DNA of 64,000 nucleotides from Volvox africanus (GCA_030268105.1 BSDZ01000009.1:1377501-1441500), one strand, 5' to 3'; positions 44,101 through 59,100 are shown, counted from the stretch's first letter. Made by a program: numbers and translations. The notes: a model not told the origin generated them from the sequence alone.

Positions 44101-47100
44101 TTTCTTGGAGCAAAGTTATAAAAGTTGAATATGATCTAAACCGAAATTCGCGGCCAGTATAGTTTGTTTCGGACAAAGATCCAACATTGATAACTAACTA
44201 CGTTATGTTATAGAACTCTTATAAAATTCCTTGAAATTTGGTTTCTGTTACATTTTGGCTACATTATTTTTTACTAGATTATAATTTTGAGGAGCAAAAT
44301 TTGCTAATAGTCTAAACGGAGCATATACATCTAATTTAGAATTTGAATTAGTAAAAAACAGTAGAACTATTTTTACCAACCATCGCTTGCAACGGAAACG
44401 GGTAGTCTTCGAGAACGTACTACTTCAACTTATTTACAATATGTTATATTATATTATACTGTACTATATTATATTATATTATATTATATACCAGATCCCT
44501 TTGCGTGGTTTATATTATACTGTTTTGTATATGTATGTATGTATGTATGGGTGTTACACTGTGGGCGACACGCCCTTCAAAGACGAGCACCGGGGGTCCT
44601 GACCGGACCGAGCCACAGCGCAGGGGAGGAGCACGTGGCTTTGTCTGTCTGTCCTGCCACGTGCTCCCCCTCTCACTAGGGCCAGCGAGCCCTCACAGGC
44701 TCTCGCCTGGCCACTCACAGAGCACTCAGGGCCTCCAAGAAACCACAGAAAGGCCCAACAGAAAACGGGGGACACCTAGCTGCTCAAAGGACGGGGAAAC
44801 CTCTCCTCTAACCCGAAACTGACCTGGCAAGAGCCTGACAGACACACACAGATCCCCTCAGAGGAGAAACACCAGCAGGAAAGCACACCCTTACACAGCC
44901 AAGCCGGAAGAACCCAACAAGAGGCGGAGGGGGGGATGACAAGCCAAACTGGCGCCCCCCTAGAAAGCCTTCCGGCCCCACCCAAAGCTGGCCCCGCAGA
45001 CACCTGAACTGCACAAAAAGGAAAGACCTCTCTCGCTGACCCCCCTTAAAACCCTAAGGACCCGAAGCCTGGACACAGGAACCTCTAGCCACGAAACCCT
45101 CCACCCTCTCCCTTCCCTTCCTCGAGAACTTGACCGCCCTCTCCGTGTCTCTACCTCCCTCACTCTCCCCCTTTCCTCCCACAGAACCTCCTCCTCAAAA
45201 CTCCTGCCCTAAAGCCCCTGCTCTGTTCTTGCTGCTCCATGGCCGGTGATGTCAACCGGATCTGCACACCGCATTTGCGTGCCAACTATGGCTAGGATGG
45301 GATGTTGTGGTCCCACTTGATCCCAGCCATAGTGAGGTATTCCCAACGCTGCAAAAGAATGCAAGCGTGCCCAAAAGTCAGCAACTGTACGGGCCCGTGC
45401 ACGGTCCAGGGGTGAGGCTGCTGTTTGTGTTGGAGTGTCCATTGCTGGCTGTGTCGTAGAGATGATTGGATGGGTGTTGGCATTTTCCTCTTCCTCTTGA
45501 GGGAACCCTCCTGAACGGTTGAAGAAGTCAGTAGTAGCCCGTCGACGGGGTCCCTGCTCTGCTGTGTGGGTCTGTTGTTGCTGCTGCCGTCCGTGGGTAG
45601 AAGGCCCCTGTGGCCTGTGTTCCCTGGTTGCCGCCCGGAGACAGTGCCTGCCATATTCCATAGAAGATAAGGCTGCCGAAGCTATCACATCCCATGGGGC
45701 CTGCTCGCAACCGGGAGGTGCTTGGACAAGCCATAGCTGTTGCCTGGTCATGCCCCCTTCAATGGTGGCTGATGTCGGCAATGGCAAATGTCTGTCGATC
45801 TGTTCTCGCACCGCCTTGGCTATAGGGCACTCCCAGAAGTGGTGCAGGCGTGGGGAGCAAGGTTGATCAGTATCAGCTCCATAGCTGCCACACCCACATG
45901 GTTTGATGGGCACCCTGGAAAGATGTGTGTTGCCAGGCATGGGTATCCCATCGACCACCAAACGCCACAGCGTCTCTTTGTTTTTATTTTCCCACCGAAC
46001 TGCTGTCCACAGCCTGTCTAGGGTTGCCTGAAAGCGCTGGAGGTCAGTGACAGGACAGGGAGGAGTTGGTCCGTCTGTTGGCATCCCTTGCGCCTCCTGC
46101 ACAAAAGCTGACAAGAGCTCCAATCGCTCCTCCGCTGTTGAAACCCCTTGCAGCTGAGTAGCTTGGCTTACCGTGAGGTTGTAGAGAGGCACTATACCTG
46201 AGTCCCCTGGCAATCTCCAGCCCAAACGCCTGACGTTCATGGCCATGACTGTGGTGCCGTCTGGTGGTGGTGGCATCTGCTGCTGCATTCTGTCCTCCAC
46301 CCTGTCCGGCTGTTGGGCTTGTAAGCGGTTGACTACCTCCCGTGCTGCTGCTATCCATGCCGGGCTGATATCGTTGCATAGAGCCGAGAGAGCCATACGG
46401 GTAGACTCCTTGTCTCGCAGTTGGGTGGGGCTAGCTGAGGGGTCTAGAAACTGTTGGGTCCAGTCTAGCCAGGTCATGTACTGAGGGAGGGGTATTTGGT
46501 CATGCTCCAGCATGTCGTTGTTGTATATGGTACCCACGAAGGGTGGTATCAAAAGATACCGGTTGTTGTGCCAGAGCCCGATTAAGTAGAGCCGCCGACT
46601 AGGTCGTACTTGAGAGACCATAAGGCCTCGAACCGGGCGTGACCTTCAGAAGTCACCACTACAACCGGAGATTCAGTGAACCAGGAACCAGATGTTCCAC
46701 CATTTACCATTCAGGCGGTAAATGGCCCATTCCATACAGGTTATGGAGTAACCGACAGGTTCGGATGTTTCAGGAAATCGGTTAGCATTGGTCGTCGACA
46801 GCCGAGACCAAAGCCACAAATCGAATGCCAGATGGGAACATGAAACAGTTAATCTGATAATTAAATATATTATATCATTAAATATTAAACAGATAATTAT
46901 TATACTTAATGAATTACCAAAATGCATTAAAGATACAACAATTGTTCCCCCTCTAGATGCAGCGTCCCGATGCATGAAACGAGAGCAGACAGGTTGAGGT
47001 AGGACAGCGTCAGAGAGGTCCGTCCTTAGACTGTGCCCGCAGCCTAGCTACATCAAGCAGGGGTTTCATGTCAGGGGTGAAGTTACGTGCCGGTTCCCAG

Positions 47101-50100
47101 CTATTGTGCTCAGACGAATACCCAGACCACTTAACCAGGTACTCATGTACGTTACGCTTACGCCTGCCTTTGCCAACACGTCGTGCACGGTAATCCAGGA
47201 TACGTTCGACAGCATACAGGGTCTGCTTACCCAATAACCAGGTAGAGGGATTAGCTTCCGTAACAGGAGGGATGCTATTGTTAGCCTCAGGCAGAGTACC
47301 CCGATATGGACGTACGAGAGATACATGGAATGTGGGATGAATGCGTAGGTCAGATGGGAGTTGTAACTCTACAGCCACCGACCCTACCATGCGTACGACA
47401 GGATAAGGCCCCACAAAGCGCGGTAATAACTTGCGAGACCCATCAGCCAGGGAACGAAGGTTCTTCGTGCTCAACATAACCAGCTGGCCCTTGGTGAACG
47501 TGACGTCCTTTTTGGACTTGTTATAATAGTCCATAGCCCGTTGCTGTGCAGCTTCCAGGCAAGCTTTAGCGTCAGTTAGACGGGACACGAAAGACTTAGC
47601 AAACGTTTTTGCAGCTGGAACATTTACGTCCAACTCCCACCAAACAGGCAAAGCAGGGTTAAAACCGTAATTCAGGAAAAACGGACTATTACCAACGGAC
47701 CGGTTAGTAGCATTATTAATGGCAAACTCAGCAGCGGTTAGGTAGGTATCCCATGCAGTAGGGGTGCGTCCTGCAAAGTTATGGAGCATATCACCCAGGA
47801 CACGGTTAACACGCTCTGTTTGCCCATCAGATTGGGGGTGGTAGGCGGTGGACAGGTTCACCCGCATTCCTACCAGAGTCCCCAGGGCGCCCCAAAACTT
47901 ACTTGCAAATTGAGTGCCGCGGTCAGATACCACGGACTTGGGGACCCCATGCAAACGTACCACATTGTCGAAAAATAGACGGGCCGTTTGCTCAGCTGTG
48001 CAGGATGATGTCGTGGGGGCCAGGTGGACCATCTTGGTGAAACGGTCGACCAGGACCAGCACGGCATCGTATCCTCCCTCAGTTTTGGGCAGCGCAACAA
48101 TAAAGTCCATAGAGACGCTTTCCCACGGAGCGTCAGGAATAGAAAGAGGTTGGAGATGCCCATGTGCTTTACCAGACTGGGCCTTATTGCGCTGGCACAG
48201 GTCGCAACAGAGGACATAATTTTCGGTGTCCTTAGCCATGCGGGGCCACCAGAATTGACGCCGCAAAAGCTCTAGTAACCGCGTGCAGCCAGGATGCCCA
48301 GCAAGAGGGCCGTCATGAAAACGTGAGAGAAGTTCACGACGTAATGAATCGTCGTTAGGTACGACAATCTGACGGTGGGATCCTTCCGATCGGATCCATA
48401 AGCCATGCTCCTGTACCAAGTGCCCCGTGTTGTTGTGAATTGTGAACCACGGGTCGGCTGCATAAGCCTGTTTCAAGCGCTTGGTAAAATCGGAGGGCAC
48501 GAAGTTAGGTTTTGCCTGAGACCTACTCCGTGTGCTTACCGCCAGAATGGCTGCATGCAGTGAGGGGTGCCTACTGAGAGCATCAGCTATGTTAAGTGAG
48601 CCGCTCAGGTACTCCCAATCAAAGTTAAACCGTGCCAGGTATTCCATCCAGCGGGCCTGGCGTCGGTTAAGGGAGGGCACACCTTGCAGAAACGTAAGGG
48701 GTTTGTGATCAGTCTTGAGGGCAAAAGGCCGGCCCTCAAGGTAACATCGCCATTCCTTCAAGGCATGTAGGACCGCCAGAAATTCCTGTTCCCCAGTGGT
48801 ATAACGGGTTTCAGCCCCCGAAAACTTCTTACTCGTGTATGCAATGGGGCGTCCCTGCTGCAACAGAACTGCCCCCGTCCCATGTATAGATGCATCAGTT
48901 ATGACCTCTACATGGAACGGCAATGAGTAGTCAGGGAAGTGCAGGATAATATCATCAGAGATAGCACGCTTCAAAGCATCAAAAGCTTCTTGGCATGCGG
49001 GGGTCCAGGCCTCAGGTGAAGAGAAGGCTCCCTTACGTGTGAGGTTTGTTAGCGGTGCAGCAATGACTGAGTAGCGCTCTATGAACTTACGAAAGTAGTT
49101 GGTCAGGCCCAAAAACTTACGCAGTTCCTGAAGGTTGGAGGGCACTGGCCAATCCCGAACAACAGCAGTTTTCCGGGGGTCCATCCGTATGCCACCCTGA
49201 GACACTATATGCCCCAGATACTCCACCTGTGGTTGTGCCCAGTGGCACTTAGAACGCTTAGCATACAGCTGCTCACGCCGCAGAACCTCAAAGACCAGGC
49301 GGAGGTGTTGTATGTGCTCCTCACGGGTCTTTGAAAACACCAGGATATCGTCCAGATAACAGATGACGAATTTGTCGATGTATGGCCTGAAGATGCGGTC
49401 CATGACGGCTTGGAACGTTGCAGGGGCGTTCGTCAGTCCGAAACTAAGGACGGTATATTCAAAATGGCCAAACGGCATACGGAAAGCCGTTTTAGGGATG
49501 TCAGATTCTGCTATACGAATCTGATTATACCCCTGCTGGAGGTCAATAGAGCTAAAGAATGCAGAATCTTTTAGCTTATCCAGCAGATCATCGACACGTG
49601 GGAGGGGGTAACGGTTCTTAACCGTTGCGGCATTTAACCCCCTATAGTCAATGCACATTCTCAGAGTCCCATCCTTCTTTCCCACAAACAGAATAGGGGC
49701 GGAGTATGGGGATGTGCTTGGCCGTATCATACCTTTTTTCAGCAGCTCAGTGACCTGTCGTTTGACCTCGTCCAGCTCCAAGGGGCTTAGCCGATACATG
49801 GGGCAGGAAACGGGTACTGCACCAGGCACCAAAGGTATGGTGTGATCCACAGGCCGCATTGGAGGCTTACCAGGGACCTCCTGGAATATATCTGCATATT
49901 CCTGTAACAGGGCCTCAAGCTCAGGGTCAGTGGCATCAGCTGGGATAGAAGTTGCATTCAGGTGCAACTTGGGCCGTACTAGTAAAGCATGGGCCCCCTT
50001 GCGAATCATGCGAACTGCTGCTTTTCTGCCAACAACTTCAGGTTCAGTGTGCTGACAGATAGCAGTGGTTGCATAATTAAAGCAAGGCGCAGGTGTCATC

Positions 50101-53100
50101 TGATCTGGTGGCTGTCCGGCAGTAGTAAAGGGTACCTTGCAGACTCGATTCCCCTTGCGCAGGCGCAAAGATTTAGCCTCATAGTCAAGGACAGCCCCAT
50201 ACTGTGCTAGCGTGGAAGAACCCAAGATATACGTGGCAGCGTCAGTTAGCTCAGGCAACACGTATGGGCGGACATTTAACCTTAAAGGACCTGCAGATAG
50301 ACGAAGATTAACCTGCCCCAAGATAGCCTGCTTACCCCCATCAGCAAGGGTAACTTCTGACCAGGAGCATGGGCTAGGTTTCAGGCCAAGCTGCGTAACC
50401 ACTGATGCCGAAATGAAATCATCACTGGCTCCAGAGTCGGCTAGGGCGGTGAACGTACGACCTGCCGTACTTACGGTGATCAGAGGTACGCCAGCACCTA
50501 TCAGGGCAGCAGCTTTAGGCAAGCAGAGAACTGAAATACAGGGTTCAGTCTCAGGCAAGCCCTCCTGAACCGGTTTAGGAGCAGCAAACCAGACGTCAAC
50601 AGAGTATGGGCTTCCAGGGAGCTGAACGACCTCACCTGCCATATCAAGGCTATGGAAAAGAGCCGTCCCTGGATTAAACCTTAAGACCCGTTGCATTCCC
50701 GACAGAAAAGAAGGGTTGCGTCGGGACACATACTCAGGCAGCAAGATGCATGCTGAGGTATCAGGGTGTTGACGTTTGCATGCCCTAAAGTGAGCTAATT
50801 GCTTCTGTAGCTCGCAGAGTGAAGAGGGAGTGAACAAGATAGTATGCCCACCCAAGTTAGCGGAGGATAGGGGGCGACCTTGAGGCTCAAACAGATTACA
50901 AAAGCCATCAAAGCCGGCACGGATAGTTCGTGCATCAAAAGAAAAACGTCTCCCTATCACCTGCTCCACTTGGTTTAAAACAGAGGGCAAAAGAGCCCGT
51001 ACTGCACGGCACTTTGCTACCATCTGGCCCACAGCAAAGACCCCAGGTGGTGATCCCTCTATACCAGCCTGGGCAAGTTCCTAGTGGTCCTTACCCTTAT
51101 TTTTCTCCGCCCCCAGCATTGGGCAGGAGTCGACCCTATGTTGGTCGGAACCGCAACGGAGACACATCCCATGTTGTTTACGAAATTGGAACTCCCGTCT
51201 AGTACATTTGAAGTGGTTAGATACTCCGCCAGGTTCTGCTTAGGCCCCTTCTTCTGCACGTGGCCCCCTTTTGGGGCCAAGTGCCTCCCCTGCTGTCCGC
51301 CGCCCCTCTTAGACTTACCGGCGCCCTTAACCTGCCGCGGCTGATCCTTGTGCCCGGTGATGCCTGGACGAACGGATGCAGCCCGCGGTTTTTTGGTCGG
51401 GGGCGCCGGGGTCTCCTCGTCAGGGTCGTCGCAGGCCATGTCCTGTACCGACAGCATGTTCATTTTGGGACGGGCCAGTTTGTCAGATTCCCGTCGGGCC
51501 AGTAACCTAAGTTCAGCTCCCAGGGAGAACTGAACCAAGTCTGTATATGACTTAAAGGTTTTACCCGACAGGTCAGTTGCACAGTCCCCACTAAGGTCGG
51601 ATGAGAGGCCCTGCTGAAACCAAAACACACGCTCACTATCAGACAGGTCCGCAATGGGCGTGACAAGAGCCTCAAAGCGGCTCTGATAGGCAGAGACAGT
51701 TTCTCCAGGGCGCATGCGATATTTGCCAGCATTTAATTTCAGGCGTGCCTCAGTGTCACGTGACTGGACCTGGGGTGCAAAACGGACAAGCAGTGCTTCT
51801 AGCAGTTCCTCAGATGTATAGGAATCCCTTGCGTTAGTCCATTGATCGTGCCATAATCTTGCCGCGCCTTCAAAGGCAGTGGCCAAGAAAAGACGGCGCG
51901 TAGAGTCCTGTTGACCCCCACGGGCTGTGGCAAAGTAGTTCCTAACATTACGGACAAAGGCCCGTGTTAGAGGCGCAGCAACTCGTCCTAAATCAGAAAG
52001 CTTAACATCCATAGGGATATTCAGCTTAGGCACTGCGATCGCTATTTTTATCACCTCGTCCTCATGTCCAGTATGAGGAGGCCCAGGTGGCCTGGAAGAG
52101 GTGCCCGCAACAGCAGCACAAGTTGTTGCGGCAGCAGCGGGAGCCATCCCAGGAATATCCACGGCACCAGGTGTCAAATGGTTTGACACTACAGCAGGGC
52201 CATGAACATAAAAAGGGGATGGGGCATAAATAGGTGATGTAGGTGCCTCAGGGGATGCTGTGCCGCCTTGCCTGGGAATAGGTGAAGGCTGGTTCGGAAG
52301 GTCGATACCACCTGCCACAGCAGCATTTGGTGGCTGTGTCAACCTAGAGAGCCATTCCCACCTATTCGCTTGGCTAGCATTAGCAGCAATCCGGCCAACA
52401 AACTGAAAGGTGTTGGCAGCAAGAGCCGAGACAGCATTCGCTAAGTTCGAGGCTTGCATATTGTATGCCTGAAAGCCTAACAGATCGAACTGCGAGTGAC
52501 TGTTCTGGCGAAAGGCAAAGCAAAGGCAAGGACCAGGGCCTACCCAACGCTTGGATGCCTTCGATGAACTTCAAAAATTTTGAAGTCCGCGCGTGAAGTT
52601 GATTTGCGATGGATCGGAGTGACTGGGCAGAAGTGCCGCTCCGACGGGTCTGAGGTGTTGACACTGCAGAAGCACTCACGGCGGTTGGAACAAACACAAT
52701 ACCTTTCAAGTAATAGAGATATATATGTATTAGTGAAAGCCGAAGTGAATTCACGAAGTTGACTCCTTGTTGGATTCGATGCGAAGGTACTATCGAACCC
52801 GCAACTACAGGGATTCCTCAGCAAAACTGCAATACAAGTTCTAGATAGAAAGCAGTGTTGCAGGAAGATATTACATAACAGAGAAGGCAGAATTGTCTAG
52901 GTCGCGAGCCACGTTGACCGCGACTAACTTAGGGTTTAAACCCTTTAACAGAAAGCACAGCCAAACTCACAGAGAGCAGGTTCTAAGTGTCACTAGACTA
53001 ATTTCGTGAATATTACAGACCGGTGGTAGCCGCAGCGAAAATGGCGGCGCTCAGCTCCTCAGGCAATGTCTCCATGTCCAGAGGGATATCGGCAGGAGGA

Positions 53101-56100
53101 AGATCGTGGTCGATGTCCATTTATAAAAGGGCAGCTTGAGTGGCTTGAGCGCGTTGCGCGGTTAGAGTGGCTTGAGCAGTTACCACAGAAAGACTTGAGA
53201 AGGCTGGAACGATTTCAGCGGAAGACTTGACGAGACGTCCCAGGGAGGAACGGTCTCGATACCAACTTGTTGTATATGGTACCCACGAAGGGTGGTATCA
53301 AAAGATACCGGTTGTTGTGCCAGAGCCCGATTAAGTAGAGCCGCCGACTAGGTTGTACTTGAGAGACCATAAGGCCTCGAACCGGGCGTGACCTTCAGAA
53401 GTCACCACTACAACCGGAGATTCAGTGAACCAGGAACCAGATGTTCCACCATTTACCATTCAGGCGGTAAATGGCCCATTCCATACAGGTTATGGAGTAA
53501 CCGACAGGTTCGGATGTTTCAGGAAATCGGTTAGCATTGGTCGTCGACAGCCGAGACCAAATCCACAAATCGAATGCCAGATGGGAACATGAAACAGTTA
53601 ATCTGATAATTAAATATATTATATCATTAAATATTAAACAGATAATTATTATACTTAATGAATTACCAAAATGCATTAAGGATACAACAGTCGTACACCC
53701 TTACCAGGTCCCCAACTGTGAGCAGTTTTCTGCATGAAGCCATCAGTGGGTGACAGGTTTCCAGGCCTGGGCGGTGGTTGTTACCGTTGACACTTCCCCC
53801 ATTGTCCGAATTGTTGGGCAGCAAAGGATTTCCCCAGAGAGCAGCCGCCCAGCACCAGTCTCCAGGGGCTAAAGGTGGGTTGCTGACATCTTCTAGTGGT
53901 GGGAGGTGCCCTAAGGCCCCTACAATTCGGCTGATCTCCTCAGGCAAGGTCTCTCCACCCAGCCAGGGCCCAGTTGCCTGGGCAGTCGTAAGGGCCCAAG
54001 GTTTAAAGGCCGGATGGGTGATCTCCAGGTAGGTGGCCAGGGTCCGGATCCAGGGGTGGAGGCTTCGTACATTACCACTAGTAGCAGGCTCTTCCTTTCT
54101 TCAGCAACCGTATTCATGGCTGTGTCCAAAAGCGTCACCCTCTCTCCCTCACTCCTGGCCATCAGGGCCCCTCGGATGAATCGCACTGCCCACATGGCTT
54201 GTCTTGCCTGAATGTGTTGCCTGAGGGGCAGTAGGCCAAAACCACCAGTTGATGGGTGTCCCACCAAGAGTCTGCTAGGTACTCCAGTGAAGCGCTGGCC
54301 CTGGTCTTCTGGGCCCTGTTGCCGATCTACGAGCAGCTACGCGTTCAATGTAGGTCAGAGTGGTATCTGGAGGTGGTCCACCATGCCAAGTGACTGTTTG
54401 CAGGCAATAGCTTGAGACTGCTGCAGCCCGACGAAAGGCAGAGAGCGGATAATGGGCTAGGCGTTGCATCCTCATGTAGGCCAGTGCTAGCATCTCAGGC
54501 CAGTCTGGTTGGGACGGCTGCACTTGGTTGTCCATTGGCAAGTTAAGGGCTGTCGCAGTGGTGACCACCTTCAGGCCATTTATTGTGCTTCCCTGACGGT
54601 GGTCGTCCACAGCCCCTATGGGTAGGATTTCCATCTTATCCAGGTTCAGGCGTTGACCTGATGCCCAGGCAAACGTATCCATGGCTTCAAGGAAGGCTGG
54701 CACGGATTCCTCTCCTTCAAGGGCCACTCCTGCATCGTCAGCAAACTGACAGGCTGTGATCCTGTCTTCATCTGAAGGCAATAGGCGGAGGCCTATCTCT
54801 TGGCTCTTTAGCCAGCTGAACAAGGCCTGGGCAACAAAGAGATACAGCAGGGGTGCTAGGGGGCAACCCTGTCTTACCCCTGCTTCCATTTTAACAAGCC
54901 TGGATTTGACACCGTTCATCATGGCTCTTGCCCGCGTGTTGCTAAGCAATATCCGGGTCCAACTGCAAAGCTGTGGGCCTGCTCCCATTGCCTCCATTGC
55001 CCCCATCAGGAAGTTGCGGTCCACTGTGTCATAAGCTTTCACGAAGTCCAGGAAGGCCAGCAGACCTTGGCGGTTCAATTTCCGTAAGAGATGAGGCAGA
55101 AGAGAACACTGGCTCCAATGAGCCTCTTGAGAAGAAAAGCTGACTGCTCGGGGCTGATGATTCGTCCCAGGGCTGGCCCTAGGCGATTCGCCAGCACCTT
55201 GGCCAGCAAGCGGTAGTCCGAGCAAAGCAGCGTGATAGGGCGGTAATTGCCAGGCTGTTTGGGGTCTCCCTTCTTGTAAAGCACCTTAATGATACCATCC
55301 AGAAAGCCTGTTGGCACCTGCCCTGTTTTGCCGATAGCCGTGAAGAGGGCTGCCATGGTATGGCCAATCTCTGGCCAGAACTTGCGGTACAGATCCGTTG
55401 GGATGCCATCCCATCCGGGTGCTTTGCCTGGCTGGCTCTTCTTCAGTGCGAAACCCAGCTCAGACACAGCGATGGTCGGGGACCCAACCACTTCGTCAGC
55501 TTCCTCAGGGAGTCGGATGTTGGCTGCTGCTAACTGGGTTAGCACTGACTGGCGATCTTCAGGAGTGGTGAAGTCTGGGGCTCTGCATACCCCTGCCCAA
55601 AAGTCCGCTACCACCTGTGGTAGCTGTGCTGGATTTGTGACCAGTCGGCCTGAGTGTGCCTGGAGGGCCACTGGGGCTGTTTGCTGGTCCTGGATTTGGG
55701 TTTGCAGGAAGGTTGTCAGAGCTGGGCCAGGACGCTCTCCTGCGTGTAACCAGTGGACCCGGGTCTTTTTTGCTGCCCTGGCGTTGTCCTCAATATGCAC
55801 CCTAGCCAGTCTTGCTTGGGCATCTACGAGCTGCTGTAGTAGGTGTGGTGAGTGCGGCCTAGCATCGAGGGCTTGTTGGGCCTGTTGGACCCCAAGGTAG
55901 GCCTCCTGGGTATGCGCATCTGGCTGCTGCCTGCGCTGTTGCGCTACCTTGTTGAGTTGGTGAGCTAGGATGGTTAGTCGGCGTTTAAAACCAGGCCACC
56001 AAGCAATAAGGTTGCCCGGGTTCTCTTCGGCTGAGGGTGCCTCTTGGCATTGGTTCCGGATCCACTCCGCCATGCTTGTAGCCAAATCTTCATGGTCAGT

Positions 56101-59100
56101 GAAGGCCATGCGTATGCGCTTGATGCCTGGGCCCTTGACCTCATTTTTGCGAGGTAGGAGATGAAGTGTGGCAAGACGGTGGTCTGAAGCTGTGTGGAAT
56201 GAGATGGCCGTGTGGCAAATATACGGCAGCATGGCTTCATTGATGTAGATGCGATCCAGGCGTGAACCTCCGGGGCTGGGTGCGTGGTACAGGTGAGTGA
56301 AGTCACGGCGCCTGGGGTGGAGGTATCGGTGGGTATCAACCATCTGTGGGCCTGCTCGCTGTCGCATCTCAGTGATAGGCCTATCCGCCTGCCGCCCATC
56401 TCTTCCTGCAGACGAGTCCCTCTCTGGGTTCTCCACAAAGTTGAAGTCTCCTGCCCAGATAAGAGTGGTGTCCCTATTGTCCTCCATGGCTTGTGTTGTG
56501 GTGGCTGCCAGGGAATTCTCAAAGAGTTGCCGGCGGGTTTCCACAGCCGCTGAGGTAGTGCCAGGAGGGAGATAGATATTGCAGATGTGCAGGCGGTGTC
56601 CCCCCCAGTGGAGGATACAGTCGGTGAATCGGCCTTTTATACCCATAGGCTGGGGAGATGCCAGTTTTGGTGCCAAAGCTGAAGCTAGCCCCTGTCTGAT
56701 GAGGATGAGCACTCCTGCTGTGTGCGTCGAGCTAGACCAAGAGTATGCTGCTACCTTCCAGTTTTGTGTGTGGATCTGAGTGGTGGCATGACGAAGATCC
56801 CGTTCAAACAGGCATTGGTGCTGGATTGTAGTATGGTGGGTTTCCTGCAGACACACAACATCCAGCCGCTGCTCAGCCCATTGTCGTACCGCTGCCTGAA
56901 GTTGACTGCCATGAGAAGCCAGAAGCCCTCGCATATTGTGCGTGGCTATGCGCAGTGGATGCCCTGAGATAGCTCCCTGCCGCTGATTTCTCCTGCTACC
57001 TCTGAGCATTATTCTGCTTGGGGTTCCCGTGTGTGGGGGCTGCTCTCCTTCCCATTGCAGTCCATGTCCTGGGGTGGGTAGGGGTTGTTGGTTTGCTGGG
57101 AATGCCGAGTGGATGTCCGCCGCGGTCGGGGTGTCTCCTTGGAGATACCACCCGATATTGTTGGCTCTCTCTGCGTCCGTCGCAAGGCCAGTTTGGCCTT
57201 CCGGGCTTGCCTTGCCCTCTCTGTTTGGGCCATGTGCCGCTGTGCTCGTTCCTCCTCTGACAGATGGGTTAGGCGCCGCTTGCGTATTTTGTTTTGTTGG
57301 GTGTTGGTGGGGGCGTGGCTGTTTGAGGGATGCTGAGGTGCCTGGGTCCTGGGTTGAGAGCGTCCCGCTGGTTGAGCCTCTGCTGGGGGCCCCGGCTGAC
57401 CTGTGACTACATTGGTTGAAGTAGTTGGGATCTGGGTTTGCATGCTGCTTCTGCTGCTTTGGCTGCTGCTTCCCTGGCCACTGCTGCAGTTGCTGCTGCA
57501 TCGATGATCACTTGGGGGAGCGGCCTGGGTGGTGGGGCCGTGGGTTGGGGCGCCCCAGGAGGGAGTGGCGCCAGGGAGCTGGGAGCGAGTTGCCTTGGGG
57601 GGCTCAGAGGGTGCTGCCTGAGGACATCCGCAAAGGTTGGCACAGTGTTGGCCCTGCTGGACGAGGGGTCAGGACCGCTCAGTCGGGCTATGGGCTGGGT
57701 TGGGAGGATTGGTTGATGTGATGGCAGTCGTTGGCGGTTGAGGTCTCACTGGTGGTTGAGCTCCATGCGTGGAGGGGGTTTGCATGGCATGAGAAAAGGG
57801 GCCTCCTCTACTGCTGCCCGGAGCCTGGAAGCCACCAGCATGCCCTGGTTCGAAGAGCCCCCCGGTCGTCCAAGGCTGAACCGGCTCTGGTGCGGTAGGT
57901 TGTGGGAGCCCAGTGCCATTTTAACCCGCCACGTGTCAGCCATGCGTGTGGGTTTAAGATCCTGGAACTCAGTCATGTGCCTGGGTGCTCGTTCTGATGA
58001 GTAGGCATGTGCCAGGAAGCTAGGGATGGCTAGCGGGGATAAGGTGGACGGCACCCCAGAAATCTCCCAGATGGCAGGCTGCACCTTGTGGAAGTTTTTT
58101 ATGTGGACCTCCACGGTGATGGGTGGGCTGTTAGGGAGTAGGTGGATTTGCCCCAGTCTCAGGTGTCCCCTGGTGACTGCTGGGGAGGATGCGAGCCATG
58201 CTCTACCACCCTTTGGGATAAGAATGGACAGTTCTTGCACCACATTGCCATTGGGGTGCTTGTACTGATGATGCCGGCCAACCTTTGGCAGGCTGCAAGG
58301 TAGGCCTGGCATGTTGGCTACCATAACCTCATGTACCTTGGCAATGATGGCATCCGTGAGTGGCCCAAAACGTTGGGCGTGGATGTCCGCCGGGTTGGAG
58401 TCTGCTGGCCAATGGATGTCCAGGGCCACGGACTCTTGGTCGAGTAAGACGGGAGTTCCAGCTGGTAAGTCCCGTTGGATTTGCTCCAAATGAAGCGTTG
58501 TGCCATCGGAGGCCGGGTGGGCGGGCCTCTGTTGGCTGGAGCTCTTACTTGGCCATTTGAATTCGGTGCTCGCGCGGTGGTCCGCGCGCGGTTAATTTCG
58601 GCCATATTAAAAGCAAGAATGGCATTGAGAAGCCGTGCAGTTGGAGTTCCGAAGCAGGGCGATTGTCTGTGAGGATGGCTGAACGAAAAAATGGCAAAAA
58701 GCTCCGAATCCCCGCCGCCGCGAGAGTTGCCGCTAGCTCCGCCGATGAGAAGAAAGCAGATGAAGACAATTCCCTAGAAGTGGTGGTTGATCGCGTTGTT
58801 GGCCAAAGTCGGGAAAATTTGCGAGATGTCCCAAGTCGCGTCAGCCGTGAAAGTCCTCGCTAACCCCGCCGCAGAAATAAGAGTAAAAGAAGGCAAATCC
58901 CAAGGAGGGAAGGCAACTGTTCGTGCTGGTGTCTAGACGCAAGCCACCGAAATGCAAGCCTCCGCAAGCACGATGGTCGCCGCTAGTTCAGCCAGACAAA
59001 AAACGCTAATTGTAGGACTAGAACAAGCGATTGCTGCTCCTTTAGCACGCAAGTTCTAAATCATCTGCGCGATCACCGGCGACACTAACGTGCCGATGAT

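Larger units (their letters stand above)
46519..53689 (-). mobile_element. Ty3/gypsy chromovirus, near-intact, recent
   Basis: A 7171-bp element lies between 5-bp duplications GTCGT (46514-46518 and 53690-53694), inserted into LINE ORF2. The 422-bp LTRs begin TGTTGTAT and end ATACAACA. They differ at about three positions by eye (near 46594/53343, 46812/53561 and 46931/53680), pointing to recent insertion. Read on the minus strand it has a 5' LTR, a primer-binding site, a leader, Gag, Pol with a C-terminal chromodomain, a purine-rich tract and a 3' LTR. One in-frame TAG and a frame change near the Gag zinc knuckle are the only defects I can see. Confidence 0.95.
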
